DNA of 64,000 bases. Source: Antilocapra americana (taxonomy: Eukaryota > Chordata > Mammalia > Artiodactyla > Antilocapridae). Below, one piece after another: positions 54,346 to 64,000 of the stretch (its first letter is position 1; each line of letters opens with the position of its first letter). Position numbers and translations under genes: made by a program. The stretch lies in contig ML660204.1 in NCBI GenBank assembly GCA_007570785.1, positions 744,001-808,000 on the forward strand, written 5' to 3'. The notes beneath the pieces were generated by a model. That model had not been told where the DNA came from and made no database searches. It saw only the letters and a list, made by a program, of their open reading frames with translations.

Positions 54346-55754
54346 GTGTGAAAACATATCAAGTTGTGTAGTTTGTTAATTATGATTAAAAATATAAACA
54401 TAAATAAAGTTTTTAAAAGGCAGATATAGAAGTGATTGGAAGAACGGGTTTTGGAGACTGGCTTCTTCAATTGAGTACTACTGCAGCTTTTACCTGCCAT
54501 GGGATGGCCCAGCAGTCAACCTTAACTACTGGGGCTTGTAACCTCCTCTGCAAAAGGAGGCTAATAACAGAAGATGCCTCAGAGGATCATAATCAAGATT
54601 AAATGAGCTAACACATGGAAAGTGTCCACAGTGTCTGGAACACAGGAAGTTAACCCATGAATGGCAACCAGCACCTTATTCACTGGTTTGGCATTAAGAC
54701 TGGGTGAACCTAACAGGCAACTATTGTTTTTGTTTGCTGTGCATCCCTTACTGTGGTGAATTGTTTCCTTATCACCCATTCCATGTGACTTTGGTGGGCA
54801 GAAATTCACAGTAGCCAATATCCTTGGAGTATGCAGCATGTTAATTAGTAGTCAGTCCCCCTAGATGTACTGATTGGTCCAAGATGTACAAACAATAATC
54901 CCAGCTGGGCCCCTTAGAGACCTTTCCTGGGATTTATCTATGTTGAATACACTAACATAATGGGAAAGTCTTTTTCTTCTAGGCTTACTTAACTGGCTAA
55001 TGTAGGCCTTGGGCTTCCCTCGTGGCTCAGATGGTAAAGGATCTGCCTGCAATGCAGGAAACCTGGGTTTGATCCCTGGGTTGGGAAGATCCCCTGGAGG
55101 AGCACATCGCAACCCACTCCAGTATTCCTGCCTAGAGAATCCCCATGTACAGAGGACCCATGGAGTCCCAAAGAGTCGGACACAACTGAGTGACTAAGCA
55201 CAGCACAATGTAGGCCTAGATTGATCTATGCCATGCTCTCCCGGCCTGCCACAGAGGAAGGCAGACTGTTGACAATGGGATAAAGTGGTACAGAGAAAAG
55301 CAGAGTGGAGACAGGGAGAATCTTAAGGCTATCCTCTGTGCCTCTGGATCTATCCAGACCTGAAGCCAAACCACTCTTTTCCTTGATGACTTATGAGCTA
55401 ATCAATCCTTGGGGCTTTGGGCAGTGTGACTGACACTGAAGGAGTCTTACATGACAGGTGAAGTGAGTGAGCAGCAAACTATAAGAGCTGGGAATCCTTT
55501 AAAAACCAGGTCTCACTGCTACCAAAGTTCACACTTATTTGCCATTTCCTACCTGGGGGACCAGAGAGGCATGCTGAGTGATTCAGTATGGAGGGGCTGG
55601 GCAGATGGGAGAGGTTCTGAACATGTACCAGGCAGGGAAGCAGAAAGCCTGATGTGAGACTGAGCTTTAAGGGAAACTACTCAGCTCAACCCACTGGGGG
55701 AAATCTGTGTCACCTCGGACCTGTAACCCTTGCGGGAGGAAAAAGACATGACAA
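54346..55754. other. Intergenic, TSPYL relic to TM9SF4 3' end
   Basis: Holds a Bov-tA (55010-55206) and an LTR-like stretch near 55300-55460; nothing else recognised. Confidence 0.6.
55010..55206 (+). repeat. Bov-tA SINE with target-site duplication
   Basis: GGGCTTCCCTCGTGGCTCAG head and a full BovA body. AATGTAGGCCT stands at 54999-55009 and 55207-55217. Confidence 0.9.
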
Positions 55755-57562
55755 CAGGACAATGACATATTTATTTACAATTGGACCAAAAAAAGGCATA
55801 CAGGCATCTTTTAATTAAAAAAAATGATGATTAAAAAAGTCAGAAAAGTTGATGTCTGAACCGTTTATGAGGAGTATGTTTACCCTTTCCCCCCCCAAGA
55901 GAATCTCTTAGGGAAAAAAATTCAAAATGTGAATGAACAAGACTCCATTATCATACTCTACTGCTTGGGTTCCCTTTCCTCCAACCTGATTCTTGGTGGA
56001 CGCCGCTTGGTACTGTGGAGTCACTGTGAGGCAAGGTTGAGATCACTGGTTTGACTGATGGAGCTGGTGAGGGCTGCTGGGAGAATCTGGGGGTCGGGGT
56101 GAGGGGGGTATGTTTCTAGCTTAGCCAGCCTCCTGAGCTTTGTCTTGTGGTGGGGGTCCTGATGGGGCGAGAGCAAGGGTGAGTGGCTGTTACTTAAACC
56201 CTAACCCCATGGTGGGTTTGGTCTCTTGCAACTTGAGAGCAAAGGTCTTTGACAGGCATGGGGGAGGGTGGGGGAGGGTAGGGGTTAGGAAGAGGGGGTG
56301 CTGATGAAGCCAGGCATCCATGTCAGCTCTTCTTTTTAACTTAGGTTCCTTGCTTGTTCCTGGGACTCGGGGAAGGAATGACACAACTTACTTTCCACCT
56401 TCCTTCTTGCAAGTAGTGTTCTGGGTGTTCTCCAAAGGAGGCAAGAGCTCAGACAGGAAGTGGAGGGGTGGGGTCTGGCTAAAAGCGCTGCATGTGGGAA
56501 CTGAGGCTGGGGGATGTCAGGGAGAGAATGCCTCTTCCCAGCCACCTAAAGAGGACATCTGAGGTCTCCAGGCCTTGTCCTGCCCTGGAAGCGGGGGAGG
56601 AGAGGGCCTCCCACCAGCACACACTGCAAAGAGCAGCACACCACGCCACTCAACCCAGGAAGGGCTGAGGAGCGACCTGAGGAGTGAGGACCCTCATCCA
56701 GACAGACACATGAATGCTTGGTTTGGCTCTGGAAATACTTGGCCCCAGATCCAGGGCTTCTTGGCACGAAAGACAGTTCATTGCAAGTCTCTCCTCTGGT
56801 CCAGCAAACTCCTGCTGCTCTGAGCAGGGGTGATTCCTGCTGTCCTGGGGTACTTGGCGCCCAGTACTTCTGGGGGATTTCCTTGGCTCAACCAAGATCT
56901 GGGCTTGCTCCCAGTGACAAGATGACCAGGGGCCTGGTGGGAAGCCCCGCTTTGAGCAGCCCTGGGAGGAGGCTAGGGAGGAGGGACTATGGAGGGGAAG
57001 GGGCTGGAAGAGGTTGGTTGGCACTGAGGATGCAAGTCCGGGCTGAGCTGTGCTTTGTCGCGGCATCAATGGTGAGGATGGGCAGTGAGAGGCTCAGAAA
57101 CCTCCCTGAAGCCCTGGCGTTTCCTCTTCCAGTTAGTCGTGGGGTAGCCAACAGCCCTGAGGAACTGAGGTGGAGACAGTGACCAGAACCCAGTGTCTCG
57201 GTGGATTTATCCATCCTGGATCCATTTTTAAAAAAAAACTAAGGGAAAAAAACCCCAAACCAAAAATACACCTGAATAAACAGGTCCGAGAGTTCCTGCT
57301 GGAGGGAACTTTCTTAGCACTGAAGAAAAACAACCCACAAAAAAACTCATCCCCCATAGAACTGCAATAAGATGATGAAGAAAAATGCAAGATTTATCTA
57401 CAGGCCTTCCCGCCCCCCACGCAGCCCCAGGATCCAGGAACACTGTGCCAGGAGTTACATTCCAAACGAGCAGGAGTTGTTTTATTTTACGTGCCTGCAG
57501 TTCCCTGTGTGGGGCGGCTTCCTGTCCGTGGATGGAGTGGGCCAGACTATGGTCCATCCCCA
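55755..57562 (-). other. TM9SF4: TM9SF4 3'UTR
   Basis: About 1.8 kb runs from the stop codon to an AATAAA (minus strand) at 55770-55775. The length fits the known transcript as I recall it. No interspersed repeat is recognised in it. Confidence 0.75.
55770..55775 (-). terminator. TM9SF4: TM9SF4 poly(A) signal AATAAA
   Basis: TTTATT on the + strand reads AATAAA on the minus strand, 1.79 kb after the stop codon. It is the best-placed signal for the gene end. The next bases on the minus strand are TATGTCATTG. Confidence 0.6.
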
Positions 57563-57712
57563 TCAGTCTATCTTTACAGCAGCGTAGATCTTGCGGACAA
57601 ACATGTAGGCTGCATAGAAGCCGATGGTGCCCGTGAGGAGCCAGAAGGACAGGACCATGAGAGCCGTGTAGCCAAAGTAGAGGAGAGAGGGAATGAACTC
57701 GACGATGTCCAG
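57563..57712 (-). CDS. TM9SF4: TM9SF4 last exon, coding part
   Basis: Codes for the last 49 residues, [20 protein letters not shown] to [10 protein letters not shown], followed by TGA. The acceptor is TGCCCCAG|CTG. Confidence 0.96.
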   Translation of the reverse strand: MDIVEFIPSLLYFGYTALMVLSFWLLTGTIGFYAAYMFVRKIYAAVKID

Positions 57713-60700
57713 CTGGGGCACGAACGGGGAGAGAAGGGGGACACTCTCAGTGCCAGCCTGCTGTGGCCAACCAGGTGTGCCCCGACCTTCGCACGGACCT
57801 CGTGGGCAGGCAGAGAGGGGCAGGTGGGGTGCACAGCCAGGGTGAGCCTTCATCAGCACCAGGGCCCATGCTCTACCTTGGATGCTCACAACCACTATGG
57901 TGAGTTATTAACCCATTTTACAGAAGAGCTGGGATTTGAACCTGGAGTTAGAGGGCTAGGAGCCCAAGGCTCAAATCCACTGACCAGGCCATTCCTTGTC
58001 AGGGTAGGAGTCTTCCTGGGGAAGGGCCTAGGAACTCACTGGGAGATGGGGCTGACCTCAGGGCCCAATGCCAGTATGACGAAGGCAGGACAGGCCACAG
58101 CTGTCACTTCCCCACCTTCCACAGTCCCCAGAACAGTGCAGTGAGACTCGCGGATGGCTGGAGCACAGAAGTCGGGGGAGGAGAGAGGCGTTCACGGCTC
58201 CTGACTTTAGGACCAGAGAGTCACCATGAGCCTGTCTCAGCCTACGGTGCTCTCCACCTGAACTCGCTCTGTCACTTTTATTACCATCTCACGGGGAGTC
58301 ATGGGGAGTTGATCCTGGAACATCTGAACTCCTTAGCAGAGTTCTCAGACCTGGGCAGGGATGCCAGGGAATCTGAAGAGCTTGGTATCAAGACCTGCCT
58401 GCCCACCAGGGCCTGAGTGGGGCCTGTTCCAGGGCTGTGGGCAGACACATGGTCACAAAATGCCAGGAGTCCACAAGAAAACAGTAAGGGTCACTGTTTG
58501 AGACCATCTCCCTGAGGTCAAATAGCCACAAACTGGGGATGAAGGCCATGTTTTCCAGCTCAACCACCCATCTCTCTTTTAATGAGCTTTCTTGTGGCTG
58601 AAGGTGGGGTGAAGATGATGAGGGGAACAGAGTAATGGTAAATTCAGTGGTAAAACCAGAAAAGGAATGAGGCAAAAAGGTGGTACTGGAAAGTTCCTTA
58701 GAGTTCAGACAGGCCAAGGCCATCACGTTTCAGACAAGGCTCTTGGGCTGGCTTTAGAGCAAAAGAGAAAGCCTCAGGCAGAGGCGGGAAGGGCAGGAGG
58801 CTGAGATGTGACCATTGTGTAGGTGGCTATGGAAGCAGGCTTTGCTTGCCCAACACTGGCTCTTTTCTCCCTTTTTTCTGGGGTCTTGGGTGCCCACTCC
58901 CTACTCGGTGGTCCTGTTGGGGCTGTCAGTCCAGTACAAAGCCTAAGCTGGTCAATCAGAGTACACCGTCCTACTGGACATGAGGAACAGTGCGGGGTGA
59001 CATATAACCTGGGCCAATGAGCATCTTCCCTGGAAGTGATAACATGAGGACAGAGGAAACACTTTCTTTGATCTCTAGGGCTGCAAAGCTGAGAAGAGAC
59101 TCTACAGCTTCTACTGGCCACCCTTCTACTTTGTGAAAAGATCCTACCTGCAGACTGAAGCCAAGAAAATACTCACAGAGCTGAGGTATAAACACAGAGC
59201 CCTGATACCATTTAAGCTGCTGGATCTAACCAAGCCTGAATCTGTACTTCAACTTCTTACTAAACTTATGTAAGCCAAAACATTCTCTTTTTTTGCTTAA
59301 GCCAGCTGGAACTGGGTTTTGGTCACTTTTCATTCAGAAGAGTTTCTGATAAATAGGGGCTGCAGAGAAAGGAGATTAGATTTGTTCTGCAGGATTCCAG
59401 GTATAAGATTGGTCTGAAGATGGAATTTACAGTGAGGCAGATTTCAATGTGAATCAAGGAAGACCTTAATAATGACAGGAGCTATCTAAAGAGAATGAGA
59501 GTGTCAGGAGGGAATGCCCTCAGTCACTGATGTGCTAGAGCAGGGGTCAGCAAGCTTCTTCTTAAAGGGACAGATTAGATTGGGTTGGCCAAAAAGTTCA
59601 TTTGGATTTTTCTGGAAGACAGTATGGAAAAAACCCGTCTGAACTTTTTGGCCAAGCCAACAGCTGAGGCCATGTGGTCTCTGTCAAAACTACAATACTC
59701 TGCTGCCGTAGTGTAAAAAAAGCCTGAACATGTAAAGGAACGACTGCCAATAAAACTGTTAACAGCAACAGGCCTACTGGCCCACAGGCCACCACTGACT
59801 GACTCCTTAGTGAGGTGACCCCTTGTTGGGATCATTGGAGAAGGGGCCAGTCAGGGAACTGGAAACAGGGGTGGAACTCTACGCTCAAATATCTGGACAG
59901 TCCTTTCCACCCTGATGTTTTTGGGAAAGGGAATTCCAAGCTTCACTCCATTAGCCTATGGCTCTAGTTTAGTTTGGGAATACAGCTTGGTTATAAGCAG
60001 AGAACTTCTTGCTTTGGAAACCCAAAATACAGTGAGTAAGATCGTTTTCGGTGTAAGTCCCGGAGGTGACATGGGGTCCACCCAAGCAGCCCCAGACTCC
60101 CCTCAGTGGCCCATCTGATTTCTGTGCTATGCGGACATCTACCCAACCTGGGGTGGGGATCTGTTTGGATTCTCAAGCCACCTTCTGGGGACAGTGAGCT
60201 CTGTGAGTTCAGCTGAGTTCCTCAGTCTGAGCGCTAAAGGCTAATTAGCAGTTTCTGTTCTTATTTCTTTAACTCCTTTCATTTACATTTATTCTTTCAT
60301 GTTATTTTCCCCCCGTCTTTATTCTTCTCTCTCTGTCTTCTTGAGGAGAACGCTGTACCACCTCACTGCCTCTTATAAGCACTGTAGGGTGAGACGGTTG
60401 CCATCTCACAAGTTCTCCACACAACGTTCTCACTGTCGTGTATCCTGAAGGCTTTTGCCACCCAAACATATTCTCTTCCCAAAAAGATTCTGCTCTAAGA
60501 GCAGGAGCAGTTCTAGAATGACCTTGGTCCTCCCCATTCTTGGTAGAAAAGTAAGATTTAGACACTAGAGGTTTCCCCCCAGCATCCCCTCCCTACAGTC
60601 CTGCCTGAAAGGGAAAGGGGGCTCCCTCATGCAGGGTGGTACCTTGTTAACAAAGTAAAAGATGGCATAGACCAGAACGTAGAATGCAGATCCCCCGGAG

Positions 60701-63478
60701 ACTAGGAAATTCCTCCACCACCAGCGGTAATCCTGAGGAAACAGAGAAGGGTCACTGCTGTCTCCAGGCAGAATCTCTTCCCCAAGTTTCACAGTTGCCT
60801 GAGGAGCTTAAGACTCTGTGTAAGGATGGTGATATCTGGGGTCATGTGAAGGTCTTATGACTTGACTGTGATGGTGGTTACACGACTGCATGCATTTCTA
60901 AAAACTTACACAACTATAGACTAAACAGGGTGAACATTACTGTTAATAAATCACATCTCAATTTAAAAAATCAACAACAAAAGAACAGTATTAACATCAG
61001 CATTTCGTGAGCAAATGTTCACCACAGGCCGTGTCCTGTTCTGGGTGCTTACTGTGAGTCAGCTCAGAGTCCGTGCAGCAGCCCTCTGAGTTACGTCCGG
61101 AAGGCACACGGAGATTAAATGGCTGCCCAAGAGCTACTGCAAGAGCCAGGGTTTCAGCCCAGGCTGTCTGTTCCAGAGCCCTGGCTTTGCTCACTCTGCC
61201 AAGAGCTAGTCCCCAGATGGAGGACAGGTTACCCAGACGGCACCAGCTGTTGAAGAAATCCCTCCTGGAGTGGACTCAGTACTCACAAGTACTGTCATGA
61301 GTCGTGGTGACCTCCCCCCACAACAAGTCTACAGCTGAACAAATGGAAGCTCGGCAAGGGGAAGTGAGGCACTTGCCCAAGGCCTCAGAAGATGTGGAAC
61401 CACGTGGGCAACCCAGTTTCCCTGACCCTTTCGATGCTGGCCCCAGCTCCCTCTACCCCCAAGTGCTGGCCACATTCCCCTCACCTCTGCACACAGCTGG
61501 AAGTACACCATGACGATGCTGATCTGTGAACAGGACACCACCAGGATGATGAAGACAAGGAACAGGAAGCCAAAAAGGTAATAGAACTGATTCTCCCAGA
61601 TTGCCTGCGGATACACCAGAGCCAGCCTTCAGTGAGCCCGCCCCTGCCCCTGAAGTCCCTGCCTGTGCTCGGGAACTCCAACCGTCAGCTGGGACTGGCA
61701 GGAATGGAGAACCACCATGACCCCACTGGGGCCTGTGGTCCTGGCTTGTGCCTGGCCTGGTCTCTCCTCTCTGGAGCAGAGGATGAGCCAGGCTGTCCCC
61801 AGGGAGGGGCTGGGGCATGGCTGATCCTGTGATGGGTGGGCCCCAGCCTGAACTCAGCAGCTTGTGGAAAATAACAAATTCCACCTCAGTCAAAATTACA
61901 CAGCAGCCACTACTACCTGGGGTGGCTCATCACGTGCCAGGCAAAGTGCTACATGCTTTACGCACACAACTCCACACGTCAGCCTGTGAAAGGGTGGCCT
62001 TTTACAGTAAAGGAGTCAAGGTTCAGAGAGGTCAGTGACTGGCCTGGGGTCAAAAAAACAGAACAGAGGTACCCCCCCTGGGCAGGCAGCCAACCCGTCC
62101 CAGGCGGGGCTGGGTGGGCAAGGGAGTATCAGCTGGGCGAGCTGGGCCACTCCAGAAGCGCGGCTGCTTGTCCAGCACTGATTTACGGCAAAGCCTTCTC
62201 TCTGTGCTGTACACCGAGCAGGGTCAGCTGGCCTTAGATGGCTCTGAAGAGCCCTTCTGCCAGCTTTCATCTGGGCAGGCCTGAGAGGAGCAGTCATTAA
62301 AATAGCATCCATGAGTTAAGAAGCATTTCCTGAACGTCAAGCACTGTGTCTTTTACAGACATTATCATGTTCCAGCCTCATGACGAGCCTGAGAATTAGG
62401 CATTCATTTCCCACTTTCCTAGCAGTTTTGAGTAACAGACAGGTAGACACGTGCGGGCCCAAATCAATCAAAATAGAATGCTATTAATAAAGATGGTGAC
62501 TAATGGCAATATTGCTAACATAGCCAAAGCAGCTTCTAGAAATTCACTGAGCCCCTCCCACACCAGACCCTGTACACATGGCACATCTCACTTCACCTTC
62601 CAAGCTGTCATGAGAGGCAGGACTGTTACTGTACTTTAGGGTAAGGAATGGGGGCTAAGAGAGGTTAAAATTTCGGTCTGAAATTTCATAGGCAGTAGGT
62701 GGCAGAGCACCTGAGCAGAGGGGTGGGGACAAGGCTGGTGCTGGTGAAGGTGAGGGGTGGAGCAGGTAGCAGTACTCACACTGAAGATGAAGAAAAGCTC
62801 GATGAACATGGCACCAAAGGGCAGGATCCCAGCCATGAGAATACTGCAGAGAACAGGAGGGTTAACACTGCTGGGAGACCTGGGACGCTGGAAGCTTCAG
62901 GCTCCCTCCTGAGCCAGTAGAGTGCTAACACAGTGGGGTAGGTCGAGTGCTTCTGGCATGCTTTCGTACCATTCAAGAGATACGCATCATTCTCCCCATT
63001 TACAGATGGGAAAACTGAAGTATAGAGAAGGGGCGTGACTTGCCCAAGGTACTAGGTAATAGTAACCTGTCACCCTGCACCTTTCCACACCGCCCCTCCC
63101 TGGCCAACTCCTAGTCTGGCTACAACTTGGTCCTCTCTATCTTGGAGTGGAGCTGAGCTCTTATGAAGTCTAATAGAGCCAGCCACAGTGCAGCCCCTGC
63201 TGGGGAGGGTATCCTCGTCCACATCTTCCCAAGGAGATGGCTCAGGGGAGTGTCGGCCTTGTGGACCCCAGAAGCCCCTGCCTGGCCCTGCTGGAGACTC
63301 ACCCCACAAATCGGTTCATGTACCACCGCTGCTCGGGGATCTGCCGGGGAATCTGGTTGGTGCGCACAGGGTTGTCATATGGCTGCTTACGGAAGCCGAA
63401 GTAGTAACCCAGGTAGACGAGGGGCAGGGAGATCCCGAACCACATGCAGAGCAGGGCCACCATAGTGGGAAAGGGCAC
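57563..63478 (-). CDS. TM9SF4: Transmembrane 9 superfamily member 4, C-terminal part (5 exons; 5' part outside window)
   Basis: TM9SF proteins have a large luminal N-terminus and nine membrane spans and work in Golgi/endosomal membranes. TM9SF4 is linked to phagocytosis, adhesion and V-ATPase control. Exons 63303-63478, 62780-62843, 61485-61604, 60643-60732 and 57563-57712 join in frame to 199 residues, the end of a protein of about 642. About five hydrophobic spans are seen. The sequence [16 protein letters not shown] sits in the cytosolic loop, and the tail ends KIYAAVKID, whose K-x-D fits the COPI-type sorting signal of TM9 proteins. No defect is visible. The earlier exons lie beyond 64000. 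The gene points toward PLAGL2, tail to tail, with the TSPYL relic between. Confidence 0.97.
59541..59808 (+). mobile_element. hAT-type DNA transposon remnant interrupted by a MITE
   Basis: CAGGGGTCAGCAAGCTTCTT start, then GTGGTCTCTGTCAAAACTAC and ACTGGCCCACAGGCCACCA, the order of a common mammalian hAT non-autonomous element; a mariner MITE breaks it at 59580. Confidence 0.6.
59580..59661. mobile_element. Mariner-type MITE (ruminant MAR1-like)
   Basis: Only 82 bp, almost wholly two inverted arms: TTGGGTTGGCCAAAAAGTTC and, inverted, GAACTTTTTGGCCAAGCCAA. No coding capacity. TA-type surroundings fit mariner insertion. Confidence 0.8.
60643..60732 (-). CDS. TM9SF4: TM9SF4 penultimate exon
   Basis: Codes for 30 residues, [20 protein letters not shown] to FYFVNK. 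The acceptor is TCCTCAG|GAT and the donor AAG|GTACCA. Confidence 0.95.
61485..61604 (-). CDS. TM9SF4: TM9SF4 exon, third from last
   Basis: Codes for 40 residues, [20 protein letters not shown] to VYFQLCAE, phase 0 at both ends. It is strongly hydrophobic. The acceptor is ATCCGCAG|GCA and the donor GAG|GTGAGG. Confidence 0.95.
62780..62843 (-). CDS. TM9SF4: TM9SF4 exon, fourth from last (64 bp)
   Basis: Completes Gly and codes for [20 protein letters not shown] then Ser. The acceptor is TCTGCAG|T and the donor AGT|GTGAGT. Membrane span. Confidence 0.95.
63303..63478 (-). CDS. TM9SF4: TM9SF4 exon, fifth from last
   Basis: Codes for 58 residues, [20 protein letters not shown] to YMNRFV, plus GG of a Gly codon. 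It has one membrane span and the [14 protein letters not shown] loop. The acceptor is CCCACAG|GTG and the donor GG|GTGAGT. Confidence 0.95.
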
Positions 63479-64000
63479 CTGTGGGCACAGCACTGTGAGG
63501 CTCCACGAGCCCTGAAGCCCAGGCCGGGACTGTGCAGTGGGGAGGGGGACCTTTTGGATCCCAGGGCAGGAAGGGCTCAGCAGGACACCATGGTGGGGAA
63601 GTTCCTACAGACACACCCCACACAGCGCTCCTGGCCAGACCATCCTGGGGTGGACCCCAGCCCTGGGAAAAGTGGAGTGCAGATGGAGGACCAGCTGAGC
63701 CATGAAGTGAAGAAGGAACCAGGGTATCCCACAGGAGCTTGTCACCAGGGAGGATGTGGGGAAAGAAGAAGGGAGGGCCTGAGAACCAGAAGGGGAGATG
63801 AAGGGCCAGAATAAAGGGAAATTACATGTGCTACGTTCAGTGGAAAAAAAAAAAAAAACCAGAAGTACACAAATAGTGTGTTCCCAATTTTGTTCAATGA
63901 AAACACCACACTATACCACTAAGGGAAAAGCAGGATATCAAACTGTATGTACAGGACTCCATTTTAATGAAAATACCCCAATACTTAAATATGCATACAC

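Larger units (their letters stand above)
57713..60642 (-). other. TM9SF4: TM9SF4 last intron
   Basis: 2.9 kb. Contains a possible old LTR-like stretch (about 59050-59340) and a hAT element with a mariner MITE inside (59541-59808). No exon seen. Confidence 0.75.
60733..64000 (-). other. TM9SF4: TM9SF4 introns between the visible exons and right edge
   Basis: Introns 60733-61484, 61605-62779 and 62844-63302, plus the part upstream of 63478. Old MIR-like pieces only (about 61940-62060, 62320-62470, 62540-62720). No other TM9SF4 exon found in 63479-64000. Confidence 0.75.

Noticed and set aside
57491..58144. 217-codon open frame on the plus strand
   Set aside because: Antisense to the last TM9SF4 exon and then intron; product not recognisable.

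Overview
The window is vertebrate nuclear DNA from a ruminant, most likely a bovid. Bovine-type repeats occur throughout: BovA and Bov-tA tRNA-Glu-derived SINEs, CHR-type SINEs, a BovB LINE 3' end, 5'-truncated ruminant L1 and a mariner-type MITE. Genes are split by GT-AG introns. Cattle, sheep, goat and buffalo cannot be told apart from this sequence alone. The gene order matches the human 20q11.21 block (TM9SF4 - TSPY26P/TSPYL3 - PLAGL2 - POFUT1), read here in reverse.

Layout: 1 to about 12 kb is repeat-rich DNA with no gene seen. About 12.6-37.07 kb holds the whole POFUT1 gene on the minus strand (7 coding exons, 391 aa). At 36.8-37.6 kb a CpG island acts as a shared head-to-head promoter for POFUT1 (-) and PLAGL2 (+). 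PLAGL2 runs from about 37.3 to 51.48 kb: a non-coding exon 1, exon 2 with the start codon, and a large last exon with a roughly 4 kb 3'UTR; the 496 aa reading frame is intact. At 53.4-54.1 kb a second CpG island carries a decayed TSPYL-type gene, evidently the local TSPYL3/TSPY26P counterpart, broken by frameshifts, an internal deletion and a stop. About 55.76-63.48 kb is the 3' part of TM9SF4 on the minus strand: five coding exons giving the last 199 residues, the stop codon and a 1.8 kb 3'UTR. The rest of TM9SF4 lies beyond the right edge.

The three live genes do not form one pathway. POFUT1 adds O-fucose to EGF repeats of Notch and related proteins in the ER, PLAGL2 is a nuclear zinc-finger transcription factor, and TM9SF4 is a nine-pass membrane protein of the endosomal/Golgi system. 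POFUT1 and PLAGL2 are linked only by their common promoter.

I found no undescribed system. The items most worth a second look are the broken TSPYL gene inside a retained CpG island, a 0.29 kb duplicated block downstream of POFUT1, an unusually long direct repeat flanking a SINE at 0.4-0.7 kb, a Tigger1 remnant in PLAGL2 intron 2 that keeps the transposase tail, a mariner MITE nested in an older hAT element, and two tiny uORFs just before the PLAGL2 start. Repeat family names are from memory of consensus sequences, and repeat boundaries are approximate unless target-site duplications are given.
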